A model generated the notes under the pieces. It did no database searches. It was not told where the DNA came from and saw only the letters and a list, made by a program, of their open reading frames with translations. A stretch of DNA of 11,105 nucleotides from positions 1-11,105 of the forward strand of contig CAMLRH010000059.1 in assembly GCA_946482375.1 (NCBI GenBank). Reading direction: 5' to 3'. This document shows, piece after piece, positions 1 through 7,742 of the stretch (positions are counted from its first letter, which is position 1; every line of letters starts with the position of its first letter). This DNA comes from an uncultured Caulobacteraceae bacterium (GTDB lineage: Bacteria > Pseudomonadota > Alphaproteobacteria > Caulobacterales > Caulobacteraceae). The translations under genes and the position numbers were made by a program.

Positions 1-1526
<1,526 letters not shown>

Positions 1527-1565
1527 GGCGGGCTTCTAGCGGGGTTCGTGGCGCGAGGCGAGCGG

Positions 1566-1591
1566 GGAACAAACTCGGCGAAGCCTAGGTT
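1566..1591 (+). promoter_or_regulatory. Candidate EcfG (general stress sigma factor) promoter
   Basis: GGAAC at 1566-1570 is followed after 17 bases by GGTT at 1588-1591. The known alphaproteobacterial EcfG/SigT promoter is GGAAC, a 16-17 base spacer, then CGTT, so only one position of the -10 element differs. It faces the small gene starting at 1647 and would give a leader of about 50 bases. The match is by eye, and such short motifs do occur by chance. Confidence 0.45.
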
Positions 1592-1646
1592 GGTCTCCTG
1601 CTTACAAGCCGCCCATACCTGGTGGCGACAACAGGGAGAGACCCGC

Positions 1647-1916
1647 ATGAACCAGCGCAGCGAAGGCAACCGAAACCAGCAGCAGCAGGACAACATGCAG
1701 CGGCAAAATCCGGGCCAGCAAAGCCAGCAGCGCGACCAGCAAGGCCGCAATCAGCAACAGGACGATCGCCAGCAACGGCAAAACCCTGACCAGCAGCAAC
1801 AGCAACGCGGCGGGCAGGGCCAGGATGACCAGAACAACCTGCAGAACGACCAACAGCAGCGCCAGGATCGCGACCGTCAGGATCGCGACCGGCAAGACAG
1901 GGACAACAACCGCTAG
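1647..1916 (+). CDS. Low-complexity Gln/Arg/Asp/Asn-rich small protein, function unknown
   Basis: This 89-residue protein belongs to no family I recognise. It contains 34 Gln, 15 Arg, 14 Asp and 12 Asn, together 75 of 89 residues. There is a single Leu (65), no aromatic residue, no Cys and no internal Met other than Met17, so it should be disordered and highly soluble. It has no signal peptide or membrane segment. The C-terminus is a tandem 15-base repeat coding for QDRDR (residues 73-77 and 78-82, with a degenerate third copy 83-87). The frame stays open far upstream, antisense to purL, but the real start is clearly the ATG at 1647: AGGGAGAG at 1633-1640 lies six bases before it. A possible EcfG promoter precedes it and a hairpin terminator follows. 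Composition and promoter suggest a hydrophilin-like stress protein; that role is inference. Confidence 0.75.
   Translation: MNQRSEGNRNQQQQDNMQRQNPGQQSQQRDQQGRNQQQDDRQQRQNPDQQQQQRGGQGQDDQNNLQNDQQQRQDRDRQDRDRQDRDNNR
1863..1907 (+). repeat. 15-bp in-frame tandem repeat inside the small Q/R/D/N-rich gene
   Basis: Two copies, 1863-1877 and 1878-1892, differ only in the last base, and a diverged third copy follows at 1893-1907. The unit encodes Gln-Asp-Arg-Asp-Arg. Because the unit is a multiple of three, gain or loss of copies would keep the frame. Confidence 0.8.
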
Positions 1917-1960
1917 AGCTTCGATGGCCGCCGCCTGAAAGGGCGCGATGCATCGACGGG

Positions 1961-1992
1961 AGGGCCGGAGCGAAAGCTGCGGCCCTTTCGCT
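1961..1992 (+). terminator. Hairpin terminator after the small plus-strand gene, with an alternative fold
   Basis: AGGGCCG (1961-1967) pairs with CGGCCCT (1980-1986). Inside it AGC/GCT closes a GAAA tetraloop (1972-1975), and TTTCG follows. This fits a short-tailed intrinsic terminator for the gene ending at 1916. A competing 8-bp inverted repeat, AGCGAAAG (1969-1976) with CTTTCGCT (1985-1992), shares bases with it and reaches into the purQ stop codon (1993-1991 on the minus strand). The T-run is short, so termination efficiency is uncertain. Confidence 0.55.
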
Positions 1993-2653
1993 ATGCGCTG
2001 GCGAAGACGCTCTGGAACAGCAGCGCGCCGTCGGCAGAACCGAGGTCGGCCTCAAACGCCCGGTCGGGGTGGGGCATCATGCCGAGCACATTGCCGCGCT
2101 CGTTGACGATGCCGGCGATGTCGCGAGCCGAGCCGTTGGGGTTGTCGCGGTAGCGGAAGACCACCTGCCCCTCCCCTTCGATCCGGTTCAGCGTCGCCTC
2201 GTCCGCGAAGAAGTTGCCGTCGCCGTTGCCGACCGTCATGCGCGCCTGGCGCTTGCCCTGATAAGCGGCGGTGAAGCGGGTCTGGCCGTTGACGATGTCA
2301 AGGTCGACCGGCTTGCAGACGTACTTGAGCTTCTCGTTGCGCAGCAGGGCGCCCGGCAGCATCCCCGCCTCGCACAGCACCTGGAAGCCGTTGCAGATGC
2401 CGACCACGGCAGTACCGCGCTCGGCCGCCGCCTTGACCTCGCGCATCACCGGCGACAATGCCGCGATCGCCCCGCAGCGCAGGTAGTCGCCGTAGGAGAA
2501 CCCACCCGGCAGCACGATCAGGTCGAGACCCGCCGGCAGCTCGGTCTCCTGGTGCCAGACCATATCGACCTTGGCGCCCGTGGCGCGCTCGACGGCGACC
2601 TTGCAGTCGCGGTCGCAGTTGGAGCCGGGAAAAACGACGACGGCGGCTTTCAA
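1991..2653 (-). CDS. purQ: Phosphoribosylformylglycinamidine synthase subunit PurQ (glutaminase)
   Basis: PurQ is the class I glutamine amidotransferase subunit of FGAM synthase and supplies ammonia to PurL. The protein has the family N-terminus [15 protein letters not shown], the oxyanion segment [11 protein letters not shown], the nucleophile Cys in GICNGFQ, and the His/Glu of the triad in [10 protein letters not shown] near the C-terminus. I choose the TTG at 2653 as start (220 residues). GGAG at 2663-2660 lies six bases before it, and the protein then begins at the usual PurQ N-terminus. The alternative GTG at 2680 would add nine residues (MSNHAPEIV), has no good ribosome binding site, and lies inside a repeat element. 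purS lies upstream across a 124-base gap filled by two hairpin elements. Confidence 0.97.
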   Translation of the reverse strand: MKAAVVVFPGSNCDRDCKVAVERATGAKVDMVWHQETELPAGLDLIVLPGGFSYGDYLRCGAIAALSPVMREVKAAAERGTAVVGICNGFQVLCEAGMLPGALLRNEKLKYVCKPVDLDIVNGQTRFTAAYQGKRQARMTVGNGDGNFFADEATLNRIEGEGQVVFRYRDNPNGSARDIAGIVNERGNVLGMMPHPDRAFEADLGSADGALLFQSVFASA

Positions 2654-2664
2654 GACGATCTCCG

Positions 2665-2708
2665 GTGCGTGGTTCGACACGCGGCCTGCGGCCGCTGCTC
2701 ACCATGAC
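2665..2708 (-). repeat. 44-bp palindromic element, copy B (next to purQ start)
   Basis: On the minus strand this element forms a hairpin. Its inner 6-bp stem (positions 14-19 with 23-28 of the element) has a GCA loop, and an outer GGT/ACC block lies at 6-8 and 36-38. It is 34/44 identical without gaps to copy A at 2735-2778 in inverted orientation. Its edge is one base from the purQ Shine-Dalgarno (2663-2660), so in the mRNA the hairpin abuts the ribosome binding site. It resembles the interspersed TCCTGAGC...TCGAAGGA type of element common between genes in GC-rich Proteobacteria. Confidence 0.85.
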
Positions 2709-2734
2709 TGAGTCTGTTGCGGTTCACTTACATA

Positions 2735-2778
2735 GTCATCCTGAGCAGCCCGCGCAGCGGGCGTGTCGAAGGACGCAC
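2735..2778 (+). repeat. 44-bp palindromic element, copy A (at the purS stop)
   Basis: This is the inverted partner of copy B, separated from it by 26 bases. The inner stem GCCCGC/GCGGGC closes a GCA loop, and an outer CCT/AGG block pairs outside it. Its last base is the third base of the purS stop codon on the minus strand, so the pair of copies exactly fills the purS-purQ gap. Compared with copy B all ten differences are C-to-G or G-to-C changes (element positions 6, 7, 16-18, 24-26, 37, 38), and they preserve pairing within each copy. Confidence 0.85.
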
Positions 2779-3017
2779 TAGGCCACATCCACCCGGTAGC
2801 TTTCGATGACCGTGTTGGCCAGCAGGCGTTCGCACATGTCGCGGACCTTGGCTTCGGCGGCCGCCTTGTCGGTTCCGCCGACGTCGAACTCGATCGTGCG
2901 GCCGACGCGAACGTGGCTCACGTCGTCCCAGCCCATGCCGTGAAGCGCGTTCTCGACCGCCTTGCCCTGCACATCCAGCACGCCGGGCTTCAGGAAAACA
3001 TGGACGGTCGCTCTCAA
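2778..3017 (-). CDS. purS: Phosphoribosylformylglycinamidine synthase subunit PurS
   Basis: PurS is the small dimeric subunit that bridges PurQ and PurL in the three-part FGAM synthase and is thought to help pass ammonia between them. The 79-residue protein has the family pattern: a first beta strand [14 protein letters not shown], then [19 protein letters not shown] in the middle, and [16 protein letters not shown] at the C-terminus. Length is normal for PurS (about 80). The start is a TTG at 3017, with AAGGAGG six bases upstream. This TTG overlaps the purC stop as TTGA, so purS translation is probably coupled to purC. A longer open frame up to 3158 lies antiparallel in sense to no known N-terminus and overlaps purC, so I reject it. 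Confidence 0.95.
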   Translation of the reverse strand: MRATVHVFLKPGVLDVQGKAVENALHGMGWDDVSHVRVGRTIEFDVGGTDKAAAEAKVRDMCERLLANTVIESYRVDVA

Positions 3018-3769
3018 TGGATGCCTCCTTGGATCACCGTCGGCATCTCTTTCATGATGCCGAGGCGACGGGCCACTTCGGTGTAGCTTTCGATGATGTT
3101 GCCGAGGTCGCGGCGGAAGCGGTCCTTGTCCAGCTTCTCGTTGGTCTGGCTGTCCCACAATCGGCAGCTGTCGGGGCTGATCTCGTCGGCCAGGATGATG
3201 CGGGCGTAGTCATTCTCGTAGATACGGCCGAACTCGATCTTGAAGTCGACCAGGGTGATACCCACCGCGCCGAACAGGCCCGACAGGAAGTCGTTCACCC
3301 GCAGGGTCATCGCCATCATGTCGTCGATCTCCTGGGTCGAGGCCCAGTTGAAGGCGGTGATGTGCTCCTCGGAGACCATCGGGTCCTCGAGCTTGTCGTC
3401 CTTCAGGTAGAATTCGATGATCGAACGCGGCAGGGCCTGACCCTCGGGCAGGCCGAAACGCTTCGACAGACTGCCGGCGGCGATGTTTCGGCAGACCACC
3501 TCGAGGGGGATGATCTCCACCTCCTTGATCAGCTGCTCGCGCAGGTTCAGCCGCTTGATGAAGTGGTTCTGGACCCCGATGGAGTTCAGGCGCGTCATCA
3601 CATACTCGCTGATGCGGTTGTTGATGACGCCCTTGCCCTCCAGCACCGCCTTCTTCTGGGCGTTGAAGGCGGTGGCGTCGTCCTTGAAGTACTGGATCAG
3701 GGTGCCGGGCTCGGGGCCTTCGTAGAGGATCTTGGCCTTGCCTTCGTAGATCTTCTTGCGGCGGGTCAT
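3014..3769 (-). CDS. purC: Phosphoribosylaminoimidazole-succinocarboxamide (SAICAR) synthase
   Basis: PurC joins CAIR and aspartate using ATP to make SAICAR in cytosolic purine synthesis. The 251-residue protein starts [18 protein letters not shown], the usual N-terminus with the ATP-binding GKAK segment. It then has the family segments [28 protein letters not shown] (SAICAR synthetase signature region), VDFKIEFGR and [14 protein letters not shown]. Length is standard (about 235-255). The frame continues upstream to an ATG at 3868, but those 33 extra residues are Arg/Pro-rich and not PurC-like, so I take the ATG at 3769 although its ribosome binding site is weak. It is the first gene of a purC-purS-purQ group and overlaps purS by the TTGA junction. 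A candidate promoter lies at 3884-3912. Confidence 0.97.
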   Translation of the reverse strand: MTRRKKIYEGKAKILYEGPEPGTLIQYFKDDATAFNAQKKAVLEGKGVINNRISEYVMTRLNSIGVQNHFIKRLNLREQLIKEVEIIPLEVVCRNIAAGSLSKRFGLPEGQALPRSIIEFYLKDDKLEDPMVSEEHITAFNWASTQEIDDMMAMTLRVNDFLSGLFGAVGITLVDFKIEFGRIYENDYARIILADEISPDSCRLWDSQTNEKLDKDRFRRDLGNIIESYTEVARRLGIMKEMPTVIQGGIH

Positions 3770-3883
3770 TGGCGTGTCCGTCACGGGCGCAAGCGGTCCT
3801 TTGCGGAGAAAAACGAAAACGCGCGCGGCGGGTCTGCAGCGCGCGGGGTCCGACTCAGAGCCGCTCACAGGGATATCGGCCGG

Positions 3884-3912
3884 AAACTAGCCGATGCGGG
3901 CCGGTGGCGCAA
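3884..3912 (-). promoter_or_regulatory. Candidate housekeeping promoter for purC
   Basis: On the minus strand TTGCGC (3912-3907) and TAGTTT within GCTAGTTT (3889-3884) are separated by 17 bases. This resembles Caulobacter-type sigma-73 promoters (TTGAC- and GCTANAWC-like boxes). The leader to the purC ATG would be about 105-110 bases and includes a T-rich stretch around 3806-3816. No known purine operator or riboswitch fold was recognised. Confidence 0.4.
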
Positions 3913-3939
3913 ACCGGGGAACCTGCCCCTTGGACAAGC

Positions 3940-3969
3940 TTGACCGGGTGCGGCGCTATGGGCTTATCC
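3940..3969 (+). promoter_or_regulatory. Candidate promoter for the zeta ATPase inhibitor gene
   Basis: TTGACC at 3940-3945 is followed after 18 bases by TTATCC (3964-3969), part of GCTTATCC, similar to the GCTANAWC -10 of Caulobacter. The leader would be about 60 bases. It lies back to back with the purC candidate promoter, the two -35 boxes being 27 bases apart. Nearby TTGTCA (3971) and TATATG (3998) are 21 bases apart, too far for a standard promoter. Confidence 0.35.
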
Positions 3970-4035
3970 CTTGTCATTGTGCGGTCGCGCGCCGACCTAT
4001 ATGAGGGCGCGCGCCAGTACGCCTTAGGGGACTTC

Positions 4036-4353
4036 ATGACGACCTTCGACGATCGCGAACAGGGATTCGAGAAAAAGTTCGCGCTGGACGCCGAACAGGA
4101 ATTCAAGGCCAACGCCCGCCGCAACCGCCTGCTGGGCGAATGGGCCGCCGGGCTGATGGGACTTGAGGACGCCGCCGGGTATGCCAAGGCGGTGGTGAAG
4201 TCTGACTTCGAACAGCCGGGCGACGACGACGTCCTGCGCAAGGTGTTTGAGGACCTGAAGGGCGCGGGCGTCTCGATCAACGAGGGCGACGTGCGCCGGA
4301 AGATGGACGAACTGCTGGCCCAGGCCCGCGAGCAGATCAAGACGGGCGGCTAA
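4036..4353 (+). CDS. F1-ATPase inhibitor subunit zeta family protein (DUF1476)
   Basis: This 105-residue protein matches the alphaproteobacterial zeta family, known from Paracoccus denitrificans as an inhibitor that binds the F1 part of ATP synthase and blocks ATP hydrolysis. Family segments seen are MTTFDDREQGFEKKFALD at the N-terminus (the inhibitory helix region), ARRNRLLGEWAAGLMG, YAKAVVKSDFEQPGDDDVLRKV, and the C-terminal IRRKMDELLAQA-type helix (here VRRKMDELLAQAREQI). No signal or membrane segment is present, which fits a cytosolic helical protein. The start at 4036 has AGGGGA at 4026-4031. It is divergent from purC and convergent with the DNA glycosylase gene. Inhibitory strength varies between species in this family, so the function here is inferred from homology. 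Confidence 0.93.
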   Translation: MTTFDDREQGFEKKFALDAEQEFKANARRNRLLGEWAAGLMGLEDAAGYAKAVVKSDFEQPGDDDVLRKVFEDLKGAGVSINEGDVRRKMDELLAQAREQIKTGG

Positions 4354-4395
4354 GCCCCCTCCGGCCCTTCGGGCCACCTCCCCACGCGGGGGAGG
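4354..4395 (+). repeat. Double-hairpin palindromic element, copy 1 (possible terminator)
   Basis: GGCCC (4363-4367) pairs with GGGCC (4371-4375) over a TTC loop. CCTCCCC (4377-4383) then pairs with GGGGAGG (4389-4395). It begins directly after the zeta stop codon. It looks like the interspersed CCTCCCC...GGGGAGG element seen between genes in many alphaproteobacteria. There is no T-run, so it may or may not terminate transcription. Confidence 0.6.
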
Positions 4396-4422
4396 ATCTT
4401 CTCTCAGCGCTAACCATGGATT

Positions 4423-4455
4423 CTACCCCACTGGGGGAGCTGTCACTGAGGGGGC
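4423..4455 (-). repeat. Palindromic element, copy 2, inverted and decayed
   Basis: Read on the minus strand it starts with the same GCCCCCTC as copy 1 and ends with a CTCCCCC/GGGGTAG imperfect hairpin, but the middle GGCCC/GGGCC stem is lost. It lies directly next to the glycosylase stop codon (4458-4456). The two copies face each other across 27 bases, between convergent genes. Confidence 0.55.
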
Positions 4456-4944
4456 CTACAGGAAGCCCCTCAAAGCCCCCCACGCTTCCCGCTTCAGCTC
4501 CATCCGTCCGGCATAGGCCGGACTCGACGACGGCAGGCGGATGAGTGCGAGTTGCTCAGCCACCGGCTCCAGCTGGCGCATGCCGACCTTGGCCGACGCC
4601 CCGCCGTTGAAGGCCACCGCCCTCAGCTCTGGCAACGAACGCACCAGGCTCAGCAAGTCATTTTCGTGCGGATCGAGGATGGCGCTGTCGAGGCTGCCCC
4701 GCCGCGTCGCTTCGGCGACGACGTCCCACAGGCCGACACGATGCTTGAGCAGGGTCTTCAGGCGATCGTCATAGTCGAGGCCGACGAGGTCCTCGCCGAT
4801 CACCTCCCCCATCAGGGTCCAGAACAGGTTGCGGGGGTGGGCGTAGTAGCGCCCCGCCGCCAGCGAAGCTTCGCCGGGCAGGCTTCCGAGCATGAGCAGA
4901 CGGGTGTGTTGGTCGACGACGGGCGGGAAGCTCTTCTTCCTCAA
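4456..4944 (-). CDS. DNA-deoxyinosine (hypoxanthine-DNA) glycosylase family, UDG superfamily
   Basis: The 162-residue protein has the layout of the small uracil-DNA-glycosylase-superfamily enzymes that remove hypoxanthine from DNA. GSLPGEASL (20-28) is followed by YYAHPRNLFW (33-42), with Asn39 in the place of the Asn reported as catalytically important in the archaeal HDG enzyme. LPSSSPAY near the C-terminus is the second substrate-binding motif. The start is a TTG at 4944 with GGAG five bases before its CAGGG spacer; it overlaps the purB stop as TTGA, so translation is probably coupled to purB. The family is often labelled G/U-mismatch (Mug-like) glycosylase, so the exact base specificity is uncertain. 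Its linkage to purine synthesis at the IMP branch point is notable. Confidence 0.85.
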   Translation of the reverse strand: MRKKSFPPVVDQHTRLLMLGSLPGEASLAAGRYYAHPRNLFWTLMGEVIGEDLVGLDYDDRLKTLLKHRVGLWDVVAEATRRGSLDSAILDPHENDLLSLVRSLPELRAVAFNGGASAKVGMRQLEPVAEQLALIRLPSSSPAYAGRMELKREAWGALRGFL

Positions 4945-6251
4945 CCCTGCTCCCCGAATACGCGGGCGAAGATCGTGTCCACGTGCTTGAAGTGGTAGCC
5001 GTTGTCGAACAGCTCGCCGAGCTCGTCGTCCGACATCGCTTTCGAGACCACCGGGTCGGCCTTCAGGAACTCGAGGAACCGCCCCTCCCCGCGCCAGACC
5101 TTCATGGCGTTGCCCTGGACCGCGGCATAGGCGTCCTCGCGGCTGACACCCTTCTGGGTCAGCGCCAGCATCACCCGCTGCGAATGGACGAGGCCGCCCA
5201 GCCGGTCGAGGTTCTTCTCCATGTTCTCGGGGTAGATCACCAGCCGCTCGACCACGCTCGCCAGCCGGCGCAGGGCGAAGTCGAGGTGGATGGTGGCGTC
5301 CGGCCCGATAGCGCGCTCCACTGACGAGTGGCTGATGTCGCGCTCATGCCAGAGCGCTACGTTCTCAAGCGCCGGAACCACCGCCGAGCGGACCAGTCGG
5401 GCCAGGCCCGTCAGATTCTCGGTCAGGATCGGGTTGCGCTTGTGCGGCATCGCCGACGAGCCCTTCTGGCCCGGATCGAACGGCTCCTCAGCCTCCAGCA
5501 CCTCGGTGCGCTGCAGGTGACGGATCTCGACGGCCAGCCGCTCAACCGACGAGGCCACGACGGCCAGCGCCGCGAAATAGGCCGCATGGCGGTCGCGAGG
5601 GATGACCTGGGTGGCGACCGGCTCCACGGTCAGGCCCATCTTATCGGCGACGTGCTTTTCGACGCGCGGGTCGACGTTGGCGAACGTGCCGACCGCGCCG
5701 CTGATCGAGCAGGTGGCGATCTCGAAGCGGGCAATAGCCAGCCGTTCCTTGGCGCGCTGGAATTCGGCGTAGTGGCCGGCAAGCTTCAGGCCGAAGGTGG
5801 TCGGCTCGGCATGGATGCCGTGGCTGCGGCCGACCGTAGGCGTCAGCTTGTGCTCCAAAGCCCGCCGCTTCAGCGCCGCCAGCACCAGGTCCACGTCCTC
5901 GATCAACACATCGGCCGCGCGCGACATCTGCACGGCCAGGCAGGTGTCGAGCACGTCCGAACTGGTCATGCCTTGGTGCAGGAAGCGCGCTTCAGGCCCG
6001 ACGATCTCCGACACATGGGTCAGAAAGGCGATGACGTCGTGCTTGGTGGTGCGCTCGATCTCGTCGATGCGGTCGGCGTCCCAAAGCGCGTCGCGGCCCT
6101 TCTCCCAGATGGTCTGGGCGGCGAGCTTGGGGATCACACCCAGCTCGGCCATGGCGTCGGCGGCATGAGCCTCGATCTCGAACCAGATCTTGTACTTGGT
6201 CTGCTGCGACCAGATGTCGGCGAATTCGGCGCGGGCGTAGCGAGGGATCAT
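4941..6251 (-). CDS. purB: Adenylosuccinate lyase
   Basis: PurB splits SAICAR to AICAR and fumarate, and adenylosuccinate to AMP and fumarate. The 436-residue protein is of normal length and carries the fumarase/aspartase superfamily signature [10 protein letters not shown] at about residues 265-274, in the flexible catalytic loop. His71 in TKHDV and His144 in [14 protein letters not shown] are in the positions of the two conserved lyase histidines, and HQGMTSSDV precedes them. The start is the ATG at 6251, with AGGAGG six bases upstream; a TTG five codons earlier would use the ribosome binding site itself as coding sequence and is rejected. Only 38 bases separate it from the MFS gene upstream, with no obvious terminator, so read-through from that gene is possible. 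Its stop overlaps the glycosylase start. Confidence 0.97.
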   Translation of the reverse strand: MIPRYARAEFADIWSQQTKYKIWFEIEAHAADAMAELGVIPKLAAQTIWEKGRDALWDADRIDEIERTTKHDVIAFLTHVSEIVGPEARFLHQGMTSSDVLDTCLAVQMSRAADVLIEDVDLVLAALKRRALEHKLTPTVGRSHGIHAEPTTFGLKLAGHYAEFQRAKERLAIARFEIATCSISGAVGTFANVDPRVEKHVADKMGLTVEPVATQVIPRDRHAAYFAALAVVASSVERLAVEIRHLQRTEVLEAEEPFDPGQKGSSAMPHKRNPILTENLTGLARLVRSAVVPALENVALWHERDISHSSVERAIGPDATIHLDFALRRLASVVERLVIYPENMEKNLDRLGGLVHSQRVMLALTQKGVSREDAYAAVQGNAMKVWRGEGRFLEFLKADPVVSKAMSDDELGELFDNGYHFKHVDTIFARVFGEQG

Positions 6252-6289
6252 CGCGGCCCTCCTCAACCCGCGCCGGGCTCAAGTCAAGC

Positions 6290-7657
6290 CTAGCCGACCC
6301 AGTCCTTGCGCAAGGTGCGCCATGCCAGCAGGAAGTGGATCGCTGCCCAGAGGTAGCCGAACAGGCCGATGAAGATCGCCCAGCGCAGGCCGAACTCCTT
6401 GCCGGCCGCGCAGGCGACTGCATCGGCGCCCGCCTCGCATGCCTTGAGGCTCAGGCCGACTTCCGCGAGGTTCATGGTGGCCAACCAGTCGCTGAGAGCG
6501 CCAATCACCGGCGGTCCAAGCCCATAGCCAAGCAGGTTCACGATGAAGAGCAGCACCGCCGTGGCGGTCGCCCGAAGCCGGGGCTGCACGATCCCCTGCG
6601 TCGTGGCGTACATGCAGCCAAGATAGAAGTAGTGGGTGACGGCGCCGACGATGAGGAAGGGAATCGCCACCCAGAGGTTCGGCATCATGTAGCCGACGAT
6701 GTAGAACGGCGTGGCAATGACGAAGCCCAGCGCCGGCAGCCAGGCCAACGCGTTGGGGTATCGCTTGACCAACCTGTCGGCGAGCCAGCCGGCAAAGAAG
6801 GTCCCGAAGGCGGCCGCCAGGCCCAGCACAACGCCGGTCAACCTGGACGACTCCAGCAGCGTCAGGTCGTGTGTCCGCATCAGGAAGGAGTTGAGATACT
6901 GGCCGACGCCGTAGCCTACGAACGACGCGATCGCTGAGCCCAGGGCGTTGTGCCAGAAGGTCGGCTTGCGGGCGAGTTCGCGGAAGGCGGCGCCAAAGCC
7001 AGGCGCCTCGGCAGCGTCAGAGGATTTCGCCCGAGGCGGCTCCTTCACCGTCAGCTTGACGAGGATCGCCAGCAGCAGCCCCGGCAAGCCCAGGATCAGG
7101 AAGGCCGAGCGCCAGCCGAAGTTCTGCGCCAGCCACCCGCCACCAATAGCCGCCAGCATCGAGCCGACAGGTACGCCCAGCGCATAGATGGAGATGGCCG
7201 TCGCCCGGCTCCTGGCCGGGAAGTAGTCGGAAATCACCGATTGGGCCGGCGGCGTGCATCCCGCCTCGCCGACACTGACCCCGATCCGCGCCATCAACAG
7301 CGCAGCATAGGAGGTGGCGAAGCCGCACAGCGCCGTCATGCCACTCCAGATGGCGAGGCAGATCGACAGGATCGTCATGCGGTTGTGCTTCTCGGCCAGC
7401 CGCGCGATCGGGATGCCGAGGAAGGTATAGAGCACCGCGAACGCCGGCCCGCCGAGCAGGCCGAGCTGTAGATCGGTGAGGTGGAACTCCTCCTTGATCG
7501 GCTCCTGGATGATGGCAATCACCACCCGGTCGATGAAGTTGAAGGTGTAGACGACCAGCAACGCGCCGAGCACGTAAGCCCGGTAGGAGGCTGCGCCGTG
7601 GCCGGGATAGCTCAGAGGGCCCTTACCGCCATCGACCGCTTCGGTGACCTCGGTCAT
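6290..7657 (-). CDS. MFS transporter, spinster-like family
   Basis: The 455-residue inner-membrane protein has about 12 predicted helices. The N-terminal 25 residues are cytosolic. The first helix reads YVLGALLVVYTFNFIDRVVIAII. The loop after helix 2 holds the MFS motif GIPIARLAEKHNRM (81-94). Helix 4 onwards has ARIGVSVGEAGCTPPAQSVISDYFPARSRA, typical of the spinster-like group common in Caulobacter and sphingomonads. A short loop between the last two helices holds two Cys in CEAGADAVAC, possibly a periplasmic disulfide. The ATG at 7657 has GGGAG ten bases upstream. The substrate cannot be read from sequence; spinster-like proteins have been linked to lipids and other organic anions. Its position before purB does not by itself indicate a purine substrate. 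Confidence 0.88.
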   Translation of the reverse strand: MTEVTEAVDGGKGPLSYPGHGAASYRAYVLGALLVVYTFNFIDRVVIAIIQEPIKEEFHLTDLQLGLLGGPAFAVLYTFLGIPIARLAEKHNRMTILSICLAIWSGMTALCGFATSYAALLMARIGVSVGEAGCTPPAQSVISDYFPARSRATAISIYALGVPVGSMLAAIGGGWLAQNFGWRSAFLILGLPGLLLAILVKLTVKEPPRAKSSDAAEAPGFGAAFRELARKPTFWHNALGSAIASFVGYGVGQYLNSFLMRTHDLTLLESSRLTGVVLGLAAAFGTFFAGWLADRLVKRYPNALAWLPALGFVIATPFYIVGYMMPNLWVAIPFLIVGAVTHYFYLGCMYATTQGIVQPRLRATATAVLLFIVNLLGYGLGPPVIGALSDWLATMNLAEVGLSLKACEAGADAVACAAGKEFGLRWAIFIGLFGYLWAAIHFLLAWRTLRKDWVG

Positions 7658-7742
7658 TCAGACGCTTCTCCCATACCGTTTGTTCTAATTGTTGTCCGGC
7701 ACTGTAGCGGCTGCGCCGAAGGGCGCCAGTCTGCTCTTTCGA
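7658..7742. other. Short intergenic region between trmJ and the MFS gene
   Basis: The 85 bases hold a small hairpin (GCGCC/GGCGC with a CTTC loop on the minus strand) after trmJ but without a T-run, followed by an AT-richer stretch around 7677-7695. No promoter box could be assigned with confidence; it may carry the MFS promoter. Confidence 0.35.

Noticed and set aside
1674..1905. CAG/CAA-rich stretch as a non-coding microsatellite or CRISPR-like array
   Set aside because: No regular spacers; it is explained by the Gln-rich coding frame with a proper start, stop and ribosome binding site.
2654..2680. GTG at 2680 as the purQ start
   Set aside because: It lies within palindromic element B, has no good ribosome binding site, and adds nine residues not typical of PurQ; TTG at 2653 has GGAG at the right distance.
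3770..3868. N-terminal extension of PurC from an ATG at 3868
   Set aside because: The extra residues do not resemble PurC and would lie in the probable leader downstream of the candidate promoter.
3986..4016. GCGCGC blocks at 3986 and 4007 as a regulator operator
   Set aside because: GCGCGC is self-palindromic and common in such GC-rich DNA; no further symmetry around it.
5328..6293. Plus-strand 321-residue open frame opposite purB
   Set aside because: Shadow of purB: low-complexity Arg/Asp/His-rich translation with no family features, while purB has all its motifs.
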